A stretch of 64,000 nt of DNA from an uncultured Faecalibacterium sp. (GCA_934511465.1 CAKSWG010000002.1:62001-126000), one strand, 5' to 3'. Positions 19,301-27,332 are shown, counted from the first letter of the stretch. The notes: generated from the sequence alone by a model not told the origin. Program-made: numbers and translations.

Positions 19301-21216
19301 CTGCTCCGGAGAGCGTAGCCCTCAATGGCATCGTGAAGCCGGACTCTACCGGCCTTACCACCCTGTATGCGATCAACACGCTGGGCGGTCAGAGCGACAC
19401 GCTCCTGATCACTGGCGAATATATCGGCACGGATCTGCATACGTTCTATGGCTGGAATCTCGTCCAGTCTCTCAACGGAGAAGTAAGCTCCGCTGTCGGT
19501 CATCGCGACGAGACACGCTTTGAGGAGGCTGTGTACACCATTCCGGACGGCATGAACGGCCTGAACTGCACCTTCCTGCCCGTCCTGAAGATGGACGCCT
19601 CCGACCTGACCATTACCGCCGACAAGACGGAGAGCAAGATCACCGGTGCTGTTATTGAATCCGTGCAGTACGTGGACGAGTCCGACCCGAATGCTGCGCC
19701 GTCCTCGGTGTATCCCACCAAGGCGGGCAGCTATAAGGCGATCGTCACCCTGACCTGCCCGGGCGATTCCACTTATTCCAAAGCCCGTGTGGCCCGTATC
19801 GGCAACCTGTGCTACCACGTCCCCGAAACGCTGGAGGTATCCTTCACGGTTGACAGTGAGCCCGTGCCCGTAGTCCCTCCCACGGACGACACCGGCACCG
19901 TTGTAATTCCCCCGGACAAGACCGAGGTGAAGGGCGACGGCTGGACCGCCAAGAAGGACGAAACCACTGGCGAAACCACCGTTACGATCACCGGCGACAA
20001 GGACTTCAAGGACACTACCCTGAATTGCGACAAGATCACCATTGGCTCTGAGGGAACGACCACTACCGTTTCCAACATCACCACCAATGCGGATGTGACG
20101 GTTGCCAACGGCAGCGCCATTGAGGGCGGCACCTTCAGCGGCGATGTGTCCGGCACGGGCACCATTGAAGGCGGCACCTTTACCGGTACGGTCGATAGTT
20201 CTGTTACTGTCACCGGCGGCGTGTTCGCCAACGAGCCCGCCAACACCACTGCTCCCAAGGCAAAGGTCACCGTTACCGGCGGTGCAACGGTCAACAACCT
20301 GACGAATGACAGCACCAATGAAAGCCGCAGCAGCACTGTTACCGTTGTTACCGGCAAAGAGCAGACGATCCAGCTTTCTGCCGAGATCGAAGGCCATGAT
20401 CTGATCGGCTGGCAGGAAACTGCGGGCAACAGCGATCCCACTCTGACCCGTGAATCTTCCATCACGATCAATCAGAATGATGCAACCGAACGCACCTTTA
20501 CCCCTGTTGTTATGATGAACGAAAAGGATCTCACTGCTGCAGGCGAAAGTAAGATCACAGGTGTGACTGTTACCTCTCTGCTGTACTACCCGGTAAATGA
20601 TGCCGGTGAGATCACCGGTGAGGGCTCCGCAGAACGTCCTACCGAGGACGGCAGCTATATTCTGGTCGCAATGCTCGAGCTGAGCTCTCAGGAGCCCAGT
20701 GAGAACGGGATCGCTCTGTTCGCTGCTGAGAACACCGACCTCAGCCGTGTTGTGGAGCAGGACGGCATCGGCTACTATGTACCGGAAAGCCTGACTGTGG
20801 AACGCATCACCAATGGCGAGGATGTTCCTTCCGACACCGGCTCCGGCGATTCCGGTGCCGGCGGTGCAGCTGTAGCCGTGATCGGCGGTGCTGCCATTGG
20901 CGGCGCAGCCTACCTCATCGGCACGCAGGTGTACCTGACCAGCGTCCTGCCCGAGGGTGCATCCATCCCCACCAACCGCCAGCAGCTGGCCGACCTGCTG
21001 TGGACTGCCGCAGGCAAGCCCCAGCCCGCCAGCACCGCACTGTTCACCGACATCAGCGCCGACGCCGCCGACAGCCAGAAGGCCGCCCGCTGGTGCGTGG
21101 AGCAGGGCCTGCTGAAGGATACCGGCAGCACCTTCAAGCCCGACAAGCACACCTTCCGTCCTCAGGTCATCAAGGCATGGAACGACCTGCAGGCAAAGCT
21201 GAACCCCCAGAAGTAA
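16387..21216 (+). CDS. Large secreted repeat protein with SLH-like C-terminus
   Basis: The 1609-residue product begins with a Sec signal peptide (about 1-30, cleavage likely after SAFA). Then come about three tandem units of roughly 300 residues, each opening with a TLTVDENG motif and containing DIVNNGTLDGG-type strands and a YYYVPETLDV ending, then a Gly/Thr-rich region of TIEGGTFTGTV repeats that looks like a beta-helix. Near the C-terminus there is a hydrophobic stretch (AVIGGAAIGGAAYLIG) and a roughly 90-residue domain ending FRPQVIKAWNDLQ that resembles an S-layer-homology domain. AGGAGG lies upstream. A run of nine G follows the signal peptide. It is probably cell-surface attached; the ligand is unknown. 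Confidence 0.88.
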   Translation: MRLRTRVLSFMLAGSMMLSATPVSAFAETPVLGGGTVSPTALSETNSTDGVYDSRVDGSHELRCTGGIFTDTQDTTYKNAIYVVNQNSAPAAKLKFTPPDGHSIVAWRIDMGTAWGYNDATNSKVQMLLKAANLKCSADNTELTFTCPGSITYGGETYPAFVADASLTPVLNITAADLLFEKGTIVLGNELSSGSGITATLVYYSVTDGVKGSEAMTTRPTKPGQYQIAVRLSVDGASATDKYANRVKCGNVYYQVDPSQELTSEKWRYRVVSSSVNLTVDENGEPVVPSGTAGVKYADGVLTIYPRFVVHFGVNDIVNCDIVNEGKLDGGIFTGTVTNKGVIESGMFVNKPENANSVKFSFTSGTTFCGLNDRSGTTSLYIVCTGKGSYPQLSASYSNPSPSRKPFGWLVAVTSPSFKGTSYGPMTADWTMVSPMSTALSEQLYDAVAVYTPVAYMDSSDLSIDSTGKVNISIPEVEATGVTYTNTVTKETFTSYPTAAGSYTAHVSLECTRNWDFLASQSPVIPASALLADDGVAALSEEQENPLRRIALKGDLYYYVPETLDVDVTVKQSTPASTVVTLTVDENGAPVIPADAKGVRYESHILTIDPNTTAQFAQGSTVKCDIVNNGTLDGGLFTGAVTNHGVIESGLFVNKPENAASAKFSFTSGATFCGQKDPSGITSLYAVRTENGQNLHLTASYSNPSRDPFGWVQAIDIPNTTESAYLLYKNPNLNPWTVDVWADSALSKEETDVATIFTPVACMKSSDLSIDPTGKVSISIPEVEATGVTYTNKATNETFTSYPTVAGDYVAHVSLKCIRDWNSLANKDPIIPASALLADDDVAALSEEQENLIYRIALKGDLYYYVPETLDVEVTVEQSAPASSVVTLTVDENGAPVIPEGAKGVRYENNTLTIDEHTTAQFAQGSAVKCDIVNNGTLDGGLFTGTVTGSGSIARGLFLNKPDTTLPIITMSAPESVALNGIVKPDSTGLTTLYAINTLGGQSDTLLITGEYIGTDLHTFYGWNLVQSLNGEVSSAVGHRDETRFEEAVYTIPDGMNGLNCTFLPVLKMDASDLTITADKTESKITGAVIESVQYVDESDPNAAPSSVYPTKAGSYKAIVTLTCPGDSTYSKARVARIGNLCYHVPETLEVSFTVDSEPVPVVPPTDDTGTVVIPPDKTEVKGDGWTAKKDETTGETTVTITGDKDFKDTTLNCDKITIGSEGTTTTVSNITTNADVTVANGSAIEGGTFSGDVSGTGTIEGGTFTGTVDSSVTVTGGVFANEPANTTAPKAKVTVTGGATVNNLTNDSTNESRSSTVTVVTGKEQTIQLSAEIEGHDLIGWQETAGNSDPTLTRESSITINQNDATERTFTPVVMMNEKDLTAAGESKITGVTVTSLLYYPVNDAGEITGEGSAERPTEDGSYILVAMLELSSQEPSENGIALFAAENTDLSRVVEQDGIGYYVPESLTVERITNGEDVPSDTGSGDSGAGGAAVAVIGGAAIGGAAYLIGTQVYLTSVLPEGASIPTNRQQLADLLWTAAGKPQPASTALFTDISADAADSQKAARWCVEQGLLKDTGSTFKPDKHTFRPQVIKAWNDLQAKLNPQK
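16482..16490 (+). repeat. Homopolymer G9 inside the surface-protein gene
   Basis: Nine G in a row encode part of LGGG just after the predicted signal-peptide cleavage site. Loss or gain of one G would stop translation early. Confidence 0.9.
17211..19840 (+). repeat. Three tandem coding repeats of about 0.8-0.9 kb
   Basis: Units start near 17211, 18120 and 19039, each with the codons for LTVDENG. Units 2 and 3 share long near-identical stretches; unit 3 is shorter and diverges after the GGLFTGTV strand. They could recombine to change protein length. Confidence 0.75.
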
Positions 21217-21242
21217 TTCTGAAGCATCCCTGAAACGCAGAG

Positions 21243-21279
21243 AGGCCCTGCCGGGCAAACCGGCAGGGCCTTTCTGTTT
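21243..21279 (+). terminator. Terminator of the surface-protein gene
   Basis: A perfect 12-bp GC-rich stem (21243-21254 with 21260-21271) with a five-base loop is followed by a T-rich tail, 27 bases past the stop codon. Confidence 0.85.
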
Positions 21280-21341
21280 CTCTGCACAAAATTCTGCGGC
21301 GGCATTTGTGAGCCCTGCCCATCGGCTGCGGCCCGCACCGC

Positions 21342-21408
21342 AAAAACAAAAAGCCCGGGACCCTTTCGTGAGCCGTCTGGCCCTGAAAGAGTCCCGGGTT
21401 TCGTTTTG
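21342..21408. terminator. Bidirectional terminator downstream of the GIY-YIG gene
   Basis: An imperfect long stem (21351-21365 with 21386-21400) has T-rich flanks on both strands. It closes the leftward MYG1/GIY-YIG transcript. Confidence 0.75.
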
Positions 21409-21411
21409 TCT

Positions 21412-21717
21412 TTATGCGCCGGAAAATGGCCCGCCCGCCGCGCTCCATGCGCGGCACAGCAGCTCCTTTTGCGCCTTGGGCAGCTTTTTGAGCGCTGCTT
21501 CCCGCCGCAGGGCGCTGCGCTTGTCCGCACAGCGCTCCACGTAGGCAAAGGCTGCTGCACCTCTGGCCCGGGTGTAGCGGGCCCCTCTGCCGCTTTTGTG
21601 GGCCTGCAGGCGGGCGGCGGGGGCGTTGGTCCAGCCGGTGTACAGCTGGCCGCCGGTACACCGCACCATGTACACAAAAGCAGGCTTGGGCCGGGCCGGA
21701 TGCTCAGATGCGGCCAT
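21412..21717 (-). CDS. GIY-YIG domain protein, UPF0213 (YhbQ-like)
   Basis: This 101-residue single-domain protein has the GIY-YIG nuclease core, with FVYMVRCTGGQLYTGWTN at residues 14-31, the Arg in RLQAHKSGRGARYTR and the Glu in LRREAALKKL. Stand-alone members of this family have been linked to DNA repair, but the function here is not established. It overlaps the MYG1 gene by 14 bases, so it is co-transcribed with it. Confidence 0.85.
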   Translation of the reverse strand: MAASEHPARPKPAFVYMVRCTGGQLYTGWTNAPAARLQAHKSGRGARYTRARGAAAFAYVERCADKRSALRREAALKKLPKAQKELLCRAWSAAGGPFSGA

Positions 21718-22531
21718 TGTTCTTTAACACCTGACGGCAGGCCGCAAGGGCGGTCTCCTTATCCTTGGCCGTGATGAGGAAGCGGCTGGCGTGGCAGAAG
21801 CTGATGCCCGGAATGCCGCTCTTCTGCTCAATGACCTCCTGCGGCTGACCGGCCCAGCTCTGGGGGAAGGGGAGCTTGGGGCGCTTGGTCTTGTGGTCGG
21901 TGACGCACTGGGCGCTCCAGCCGCCGCGCTGGCTGGGATAGACCACGAACAGCGCATCCGTTTTGTACAGTCCGTTCTTCCACGGCAGGTAGCAGGGCAG
22001 CACCACGATGCCGTCCCGGGAGTTCTGATAGGCCTGCTGCACCTTTTCGTCGGCGCGGTTCACGGCGTTGGCGCTGGCGATCTGGTTTTCCAGAATCTGC
22101 TTTGCCACGGCCACGGCCTTGAAAAAGCAGGCGTCCTGATCCTCCTTGGAGTCCCACACCGGGTTAAAAAAGCCGATGGCATCGCACAGGCTGTTCTGCT
22201 CGCCGGTGTTGTCGTTGAGGTCCAGCGGCTGGATAAAGTTCTCGTCAATGAGCCGGGCCTGCCGTTCCCCCACAAGGCCGGGGCCCAGCACCCGCCACAG
22301 CAGACCAAAGGCCGCGTAGGGCACACCGTTTGCGCGGTACTCCCGTGGCTCCTGATGATGGTCGAACATGCCATAGCCCACATCGTACACGATGCCGTCA
22401 AAGCCGTCCGGCACTACAAAGCCGCGGGTGATCTTGATATCCGGGCGCAGGATCTGCAGCAGCGCAGTGGCAAACACATCGTCGGCGTGGAACTTGCCGG
22501 CGTGGGTAAAGCCGTTTGCAGGAATTTTCAT
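21704..22531 (-). CDS. MYG1/UPF0160 family DHH-like phosphoesterase
   Basis: The 275-residue product matches the MYG1 family of predicted metal-dependent exonucleases: THAGKFHADDVFATAL near the start, VYDVGYGMFDHHQ, and a later GRI C-terminus. The His and Asp residues of the first two motifs would bind metal. The ATG at 22531 is chosen since the family begins with this motif; CGAGGT lies upstream. The substrate in bacteria is unknown. It overlaps the GIY-YIG gene downstream. Confidence 0.88.
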   Translation of the reverse strand: MKIPANGFTHAGKFHADDVFATALLQILRPDIKITRGFVVPDGFDGIVYDVGYGMFDHHQEPREYRANGVPYAAFGLLWRVLGPGLVGERQARLIDENFIQPLDLNDNTGEQNSLCDAIGFFNPVWDSKEDQDACFFKAVAVAKQILENQIASANAVNRADEKVQQAYQNSRDGIVVLPCYLPWKNGLYKTDALFVVYPSQRGGWSAQCVTDHKTKRPKLPFPQSWAGQPQEVIEQKSGIPGISFCHASRFLITAKDKETALAACRQVLKNNGRI

Positions 22532-22595
22532 AGATGTACCTCGTTCCCAATAAAATCTCTGGCAACAGTATACCACACTTTGCCAAAAGGGACAA

Positions 22596-22629
22596 CGAAA
22601 AGCCCCGGCTGTCGGGGGACAGCCGGGGC
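22596..22629 (-). terminator. Terminator of the lipoprotein gene
   Basis: A perfect 12-bp stem (22602-22613 with 22618-22629) with a GGGG loop is followed on the minus strand by TTTTCG. It lies 29 bases past the lipoprotein stop. Confidence 0.75.
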
Positions 22630-22658
22630 AAAACACTTTATATTGAGGTTATTTAAAC

Positions 22659-23630
22659 TTAGTTCCCGTAGAAACTTCCCAGAATTTCTGCCAGCCAGTT
22701 GAAATCCTTCGTGACATCCTTGCCGGTAGCATCCTTCACCGTCATCTTTGTCAGTTTACCATTGGTATCTCTCACAATCTCAAGGCTAAATACATTCTTG
22801 TTTTCATCGGACAACAACAGATTATGCTGAGTATCTTCGCCTGCAGTGTAAATGGTGTAGCCAGTGAGATTGCACATGCCCTTATCAGAACCAATCACAA
22901 TCTCCTGATATGCAGACACATCCGTGCCACCATTCTGCTTCTTCGTGATCTGATACTTGGGCTGCTTGTCCGTGCCAAAGCAGGTATAGTACTCGTTGCC
23001 GTTCTGCACATAGGTCTCGGCATAGTACTCCGTGCCACCGACCTTTACTTTCGTGCTGTAAAGCACTGCCGGGATGTTCTTGTCACTGAAGTCAAAGTCA
23101 CCGGTAATTCCTTCCATATCATCAGCGTTCAAATTCATTTTTATGCCAGCCTTAGCAGATTTATTCAAGGCATATACTGCCGAAGCTTTTCCGCTTTCCA
23201 TATAGAGTGTGATGGCATGATCCTCTTTCTTGCTACCTTCCAAGCCCCAACCGGTCATATCCACATAAGCCTTGCCGGCGGTAGAGGCCATAACCATCTT
23301 GAGTTCTTCCGTCTGCGTACCAGCAGCGCTGTACGAGCTCTGAGAGCCTGCAAAGTAAACTGCACGCGCATTGGCCACCTTGTTCTGGAAAGCTGCCAGC
23401 CAGCTGTCAGCTTTTTCGAGGGGAGTCTTGGTGGGGGTATTTTCGTCCTCGCCATCATCCGTCGGCAAAACGATCTCTTCCAGCGTAGGTGCAGAAGGTA
23501 CCGCCCCAGCATTACCGCCATTGCCACCGTTGCCGCCATTGCCGCCTGCGCCACCGCCGCAAGCGGTCATCATGGAAACAGCCATTGCTGCCGCCAGCAG
23601 AACGGCGGCTGCTTTTTTGTACAATCTCAT
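22659..23630 (-). CDS. Predicted lipoprotein of unknown function
   Basis: The 323-residue product has a Lys/Arg-rich start, a hydrophobic stretch and a lipobox-like MTAC with Cys near residue 23, followed by a Gly/Asn-rich spacer (GGNGGNGGNGG). The remainder is a soluble, strand-rich domain of about 250 residues resembling secreted DUF-type lipoproteins of Firmicutes; I do not recognise a specific family. The ATG at 23630 is preceded by AGGAGG; a longer frame to 23690 lacks a site. Its promoter contains a ten-base C/G run. It lies alone between two terminators. Confidence 0.75.
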   Translation of the reverse strand: MRLYKKAAAVLLAAAMAVSMMTACGGGAGGNGGNGGNGGNAGAVPSAPTLEEIVLPTDDGEDENTPTKTPLEKADSWLAAFQNKVANARAVYFAGSQSSYSAAGTQTEELKMVMASTAGKAYVDMTGWGLEGSKKEDHAITLYMESGKASAVYALNKSAKAGIKMNLNADDMEGITGDFDFSDKNIPAVLYSTKVKVGGTEYYAETYVQNGNEYYTCFGTDKQPKYQITKKQNGGTDVSAYQEIVIGSDKGMCNLTGYTIYTAGEDTQHNLLLSDENKNVFSLEIVRDTNGKLTKMTVKDATGKDVTKDFNWLAEILGSFYGN

Positions 23631-23688
23631 AATACAAGCCTCCTGTTTTTTTGTTCCGAAGCACCCCAAAAATATGCTTCGCACCCAC

Positions 23689-23718
23689 ATCTTATCCCCC
23701 CCCCCGGCATCTTGTCAA
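23689..23718 (-). promoter_or_regulatory. Predicted phase-variable promoter of the lipoprotein gene
   Basis: On the minus strand TTGACA (23713-23718) and TAAGAT (23689-23694) are 18 bases apart, and ten of the spacer bases are a pure G run (23705-23696). Slippage in this tract would change the spacing. The start codon is about 60 bases downstream. Confidence 0.65.
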
Positions 23719-23780
23719 CCAATCTGAAAAATTTTGTCATTTTGCCCGGAACAGGCGACCATTTTTTAGCAATATAACAA

Positions 23781-23814
23781 CAGCCCCGGAGCGGCAGATG
23801 CCGTTCCGGGGCTG
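23781..23814 (-). terminator. Terminator after the ATP-grasp gene
   Basis: A long stem with CAGCCCCGG/CCGGGGCTG ends and a two-base loop is followed on the minus strand by a moderately T-rich tail (GTTGTTATATTG). Confidence 0.65.
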
Positions 23815-23841
23815 AGGATCTATGCAGTCAGTGCATTTGTT

Positions 23842-25176
23842 TTACTTTTTCTTTGCGGTGCGGGCAGGCTTTTGGGCGGCAGGCTTGCTCTCGGCCTTTT
23901 GGGCCGGGGCGGTCTCCGGCTCGCCCAGAGCCAGAATGCTGCTCAGCTCCTTCTGCACGGCGGCGTTGTTGTCGTCGGTGACGGCCAGCACATCGGAGTA
24001 GAACTGCTCCATGCCCTCACGGGTGGAGAAGGTGGCAACGTACATCTGGTTGCCCATAGCGCCGCTCAGCGCGTCCGGGATGCGGTCCACCATGCGCATG
24101 TTCTGCTGGTACTTCTGCATGATCTGCTCGTGGCTGTACACAAAGTGCTTGCCGTCGCGGCGGCCTGCAAACGGGCAGTAGAAGTGCTCGCCCACCGGCA
24201 TATCGGTGCCGCCAAAGGCGATCATGTCCGCCCAGATCTTGTAGACGTTGGTGGAGCGGGCAAAGTTGATCATATCCGGGGTGAAGCCGCCGCAGGGGCG
24301 CATGTTGACTTCCAGTGCCACGATCTGGCCCTTTTTGCCCATGCTGGCCTGATCCTCGGTCATGCGGAAGAACTCAAAGTGGATGAAGCGGCTCCGGACG
24401 CCAAAGCTCTTGACAACGGCACGGCCTGCGGCGCGGGTGTCCTCGGGCAGGTCCTTGATGATGTAGTAGATGGAGTTGTCGTTGTCGTTGACGATATCCA
24501 TGATGGACATGGGGCTCACGTTGCCGGCCTCAAAGATGGGGTTGCCGTTGGCATCGATGATGGCATCGTAGCTGTTCACCTCTGCCCGGACGAACTCCTC
24601 CATGATGTACTCCACATCCGGGTGATGGGCCGTCTTCTGCACGAGGAACTTTTTCAGGTCCTCGTCGCTGGACAGCTTGTGGGTATCGGATGCGCCCACG
24701 CCGTTATCCGGCTTTACCACCACCGGGTAGCCCACCTCGTCGATGAACTTCCGGCAGCCCTCGTAATCGTCCACCATGTGGTAGCGTGCGGTGGCGATGC
24801 CGGCCTTCTTGTAGTACTCCTTCATCTTGCTCTTGTACTTGATGCGGGGCATATCATCGGTCTGGAAGCCGGAGGTGATGTGGAAATCGGTGCGCAGGGC
24901 TGCGTCCCGCTCCAGCCAGTATTCGTTGTTGGACTCCAGCCAGTCGATGCGGCCATACTTGAAGGCAAAGAAGGCCACGGCGCGGTAGACCTCGTCGTAG
25001 TTTTCCAGACTGCCCACCTTGTAGTACTCGTTCAGGCTGTCCTTCAGCTCCGGCTTCAGCTCATCGTAGGGCTGGTCGCCGATGCCCAGCACGTTCATGC
25101 CGTTGTTTTTCAGCTCATGGCAGAACTGCCAGTAGTTGGTGGGGAAGTTGGGCGAAATAAAAATGAAATTCTGCAT
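23842..25176 (-). CDS. ATP-grasp domain ligase of unknown substrate
   Basis: The 444-residue cytoplasmic enzyme would join a carboxylate to an amine or thiol using ATP. ATP-grasp signs are the Gly-rich loop VVVKPDNGVGASDT (about 150-165), EYIMEEFV, and the metal-binding ALEVNMRPCGG (about 290). A Lys/Ala/Pro-rich tail of about 35 residues follows. It lies downstream of two esterase genes on the same strand, each gap holding a palindromic repeat. The substrate is not predictable; the esterase neighbours suggest ester or peptide chemistry. Confidence 0.85.
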   Translation of the reverse strand: MQNFIFISPNFPTNYWQFCHELKNNGMNVLGIGDQPYDELKPELKDSLNEYYKVGSLENYDEVYRAVAFFAFKYGRIDWLESNNEYWLERDAALRTDFHITSGFQTDDMPRIKYKSKMKEYYKKAGIATARYHMVDDYEGCRKFIDEVGYPVVVKPDNGVGASDTHKLSSDEDLKKFLVQKTAHHPDVEYIMEEFVRAEVNSYDAIIDANGNPIFEAGNVSPMSIMDIVNDNDNSIYYIIKDLPEDTRAAGRAVVKSFGVRSRFIHFEFFRMTEDQASMGKKGQIVALEVNMRPCGGFTPDMINFARSTNVYKIWADMIAFGGTDMPVGEHFYCPFAGRRDGKHFVYSHEQIMQKYQQNMRMVDRIPDALSGAMGNQMYVATFSTREGMEQFYSDVLAVTDDNNAAVQKELSSILALGEPETAPAQKAESKPAAQKPARTAKKK

Positions 25177-25207
25177 GGTTTTACGATTCCTCTTTCCTCT
25201 ATAAGAA

Positions 25208-25334
25208 AACCCTCTCAGTCAACGCTTACAGCGTTGCCAGCTCCCCCGAAGGGGGAGCTTATTTGCTGCAAACCGTCAAATGCATCAAAGCTCCCCCTTT
25301 GGGGGAGCTGTCACCGAAGGTGACTGAGAGGGTT
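25208..25334. repeat. Palindromic MITE-like repeat, copy 4
   Basis: A 127-base element with perfect inverted ends AACCCTCTCAGTCA/TGACTGAGAGGGTT and an inner AGCTCCCCC/GGGGGAGCT pair, between the ATP-grasp gene and the first esterase. Confidence 0.85.
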
Positions 25335-25338
25335 TGTT

Positions 25339-26097
25339 TTACTGCTGCCCCAGAATATACGGCATGTAATATGCAGTCTGCTTATACCACCAGTTCCAGT
25401 CGTGGTTGACATCGTGGCCCCACAGGTCCACCCAGATGGGGATGTTCTTAGCCTCGAAGATGCGCTTGAGGAACCATGTGGTGTCCGGCTGCTCCCAGTC
25501 GCCCTGACCACAGCAGATGATCGCCTTCTGGCTGCGGTACAGCTGCATGTAGGGGTGATCCTCCGGGAAGTTCTTCATGTAGTCCACGGGCGAGTTCATG
25601 TACACCAGCTCGTCCATATAATTGCCGAAGCCGTAGTGGGCCGTGTAGATGCCGCTGAGGGCCAGACAGCCGCAGAACACATCCGGGCGGCGCAGGTACA
25701 GGTTGACCGCATGGGTGGCGCCCAGACTGCAGCCAAAGGCAATGACACCGGGCAGGTCGTCCCAGCCGTTGCGCTCCTTGGCCAGATACTGGATCTTGGG
25801 CACAGCCTCCTCCACGATGTAGCGCAGCCACTGCTCATAGCGGCGGATGCGCCAATAGGGGTCACCCTGCGTGTCGGACCAGGTCTCCTTGTCCATGGTA
25901 TCGATGGAGAGGACCATGATCTGCCCGGACTCGATCCACGGGGCAAGGGTATCGTTCATGTGGAAGTTCTCAAAATCGAAGAAGCGGCCATCCTGACAGG
26001 GGATGTACAGCATCGGGCGGCCTGCGTGGCCGTAGATCTTGCACTCCATGTCACGGCCCAGCGCCGGACTGTAATCCTTGAAATACTGCATTTCCAT
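25339..26097 (-). CDS. Alpha/beta-hydrolase esterase family protein
   Basis: This 252-residue protein has the alpha/beta-hydrolase fold of the esterase-D-like group. The nucleophile elbow is FGCSLGATH (about residue 125), with later Asp in GQGDWEQPD and His in WGHDVNHD completing a plausible triad. No signal peptide is seen, so it is cytoplasmic. AGGAGG precedes the ATG. It lies between the second esterase gene and the ATP-grasp gene. Confidence 0.85.
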   Translation of the reverse strand: MEMQYFKDYSPALGRDMECKIYGHAGRPMLYIPCQDGRFFDFENFHMNDTLAPWIESGQIMVLSIDTMDKETWSDTQGDPYWRIRRYEQWLRYIVEEAVPKIQYLAKERNGWDDLPGVIAFGCSLGATHAVNLYLRRPDVFCGCLALSGIYTAHYGFGNYMDELVYMNSPVDYMKNFPEDHPYMQLYRSQKAIICCGQGDWEQPDTTWFLKRIFEAKNIPIWVDLWGHDVNHDWNWWYKQTAYYMPYILGQQ

Positions 26098-26119
26098 GGT
26101 GTTTCCTCCTTTGATGTGG

Positions 26120-26247
26120 ACCCTCTCAGGCTCACTTTGTTCGCCAGCTCCCTCCGAAAGGGGAGCTTTTTCTGCCTTACCGCCAGATGCATAGAAGCTC
26201 GCCCTTCGGGAGAGCTGGCAGCGCCGTCAGGCGATGCCTGAGAGGGT
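26120..26247. repeat. Palindromic MITE-like repeat, copy 5
   Basis: A 128-base element with inverted ends ACCCTCTCAGGC/GCCTGAGAGGGT between the two esterase genes. Confidence 0.85.
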
Positions 26248-26248
26248 T

Positions 26249-27019
26249 TTACTCCTCCACCTCATACATCAGGGTGTGGAACATAAAGGGCAGCTGCTTT
26301 TCCCAGCTGGCTTCGCTGTGGGTGCCGCCGGGCACGATGCGGCTGGTGAGGTGGATGCCCCGGACGAGCACCCTGCTGCACATCTCGGCAAAGCCGCGGC
26401 GCATCCCCTCGTGGTTGCCCATCTCGCGGGAGCCGTAGTCCATGTACAGCACGGTGCCGGGGGCCAGCTTTGCCCGGCCCACAAGGCCGGAGAGCTTTTC
26501 CGGCGAGACCCAGATGGACGGCGACAGCGCCGCCGCACGGCTGAAGACCTCATTGTACTGCAGCAGGGCGTACAGGCTCATCAGGCCGCCCATGCTGCTG
26601 CCGCCAATAAAGGTATGCTCCCGGTCGGGCAGGGTGCGGAAATTGTGATCGATGAAGGGCTTGAACCGGTGGATGTACCAGCTCATGGTAGCCTGCCCTC
26701 TGCCGTCAAAGTGGCCGAACTGCGGGTCGTCGAACCGGTAGGGCGAATACTCCACCAACCGCTCGTTGTTGGCTCCGGCGTTGCACTCCACCGCCGCCAC
26801 GATCAGCGGGGTGTCTGTATAGTCCAGATAATCGGCCACGCCCCAGCTCTTGCCAAAGGTGGCGTCCTCGTCAAAAAAGACGTTCTGGCCGTCGAACATA
26901 TACAGCACCGGATACCTGCGGTCCGGCTCGGCTTCATACATCGTGGGCAGATAGACATAAACTCTGCGCTGCTCGGTGCCATTGACGGCAGGGTAGCTCA
27001 CGCTCCATTTTTTAACCAT
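26249..27019 (-). CDS. Putative esterase (esterase D / Fes-like)
   Basis: The 256-residue product has an alpha/beta-hydrolase core with nucleophile elbow FIGGSSMGGLMS (about residue 125), Asp in LYMDYGSRE and a C-terminal His in VPGGTHSEASW. It resembles the putative esterase family that includes enterochelin and feruloyl esterases. There is no signal peptide. It is the first of three same-strand genes with the second esterase and the ATP-grasp ligase. The natural substrate is unknown. Confidence 0.87.
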   Translation of the reverse strand: MVKKWSVSYPAVNGTEQRRVYVYLPTMYEAEPDRRYPVLYMFDGQNVFFDEDATFGKSWGVADYLDYTDTPLIVAAVECNAGANNERLVEYSPYRFDDPQFGHFDGRGQATMSWYIHRFKPFIDHNFRTLPDREHTFIGGSSMGGLMSLYALLQYNEVFSRAAALSPSIWVSPEKLSGLVGRAKLAPGTVLYMDYGSREMGNHEGMRRGFAEMCSRVLVRGIHLTSRIVPGGTHSEASWEKQLPFMFHTLMYEVEE

Positions 27020-27148
27020 GGGTCCATTCCTCTCAATCTTTCCTGCACATGGCCTGCCGCAATGCAGGCCGCTGTTCTGTTTTCAGTTTAGCACTGCAGG
27101 GCACAGAAAGCAATTGCGCCGGGAAATTTTGGAGTTTTGCTGATGAAG

Positions 27149-27323
27149 AACCCTCTCAGGCTCACTTCGTTCGCCAGCCGTTCCCCTTTCTGGCTTCGCC
27201 ATCTTCCCCCGGCCGGGGGAAGTCGTTCCACTCAGGGGGAGCTTTTTTCTGCTTGGCCGCCAGATGCGTAAAAGCTCGCCCTTCGGGAGAGCTGGCAGGG
27301 CCGCAGGCACTGACTGAGAGGGG
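27149..27323. repeat. Palindromic MITE-like repeat, copy 6 (with extra insert)
   Basis: A 175-base element starting AACCCTCTCAGGC and ending TGACTGAGAGGGG. Compared with copy 5 it carries about 47 extra bases, including a CCCCCGGCCGGGGG palindrome. Confidence 0.8.
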
Positions 27324-27332
27324 CAATATACG

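Noticed and set aside
16363-21258. A 1631-codon open frame antisense to the surface-protein gene
   Set aside because: It is a by-product of the repetitive GC-rich coding strand: composition is low-complexity, there is no ribosome site, and the plus-strand product has a signal peptide and clear domains.
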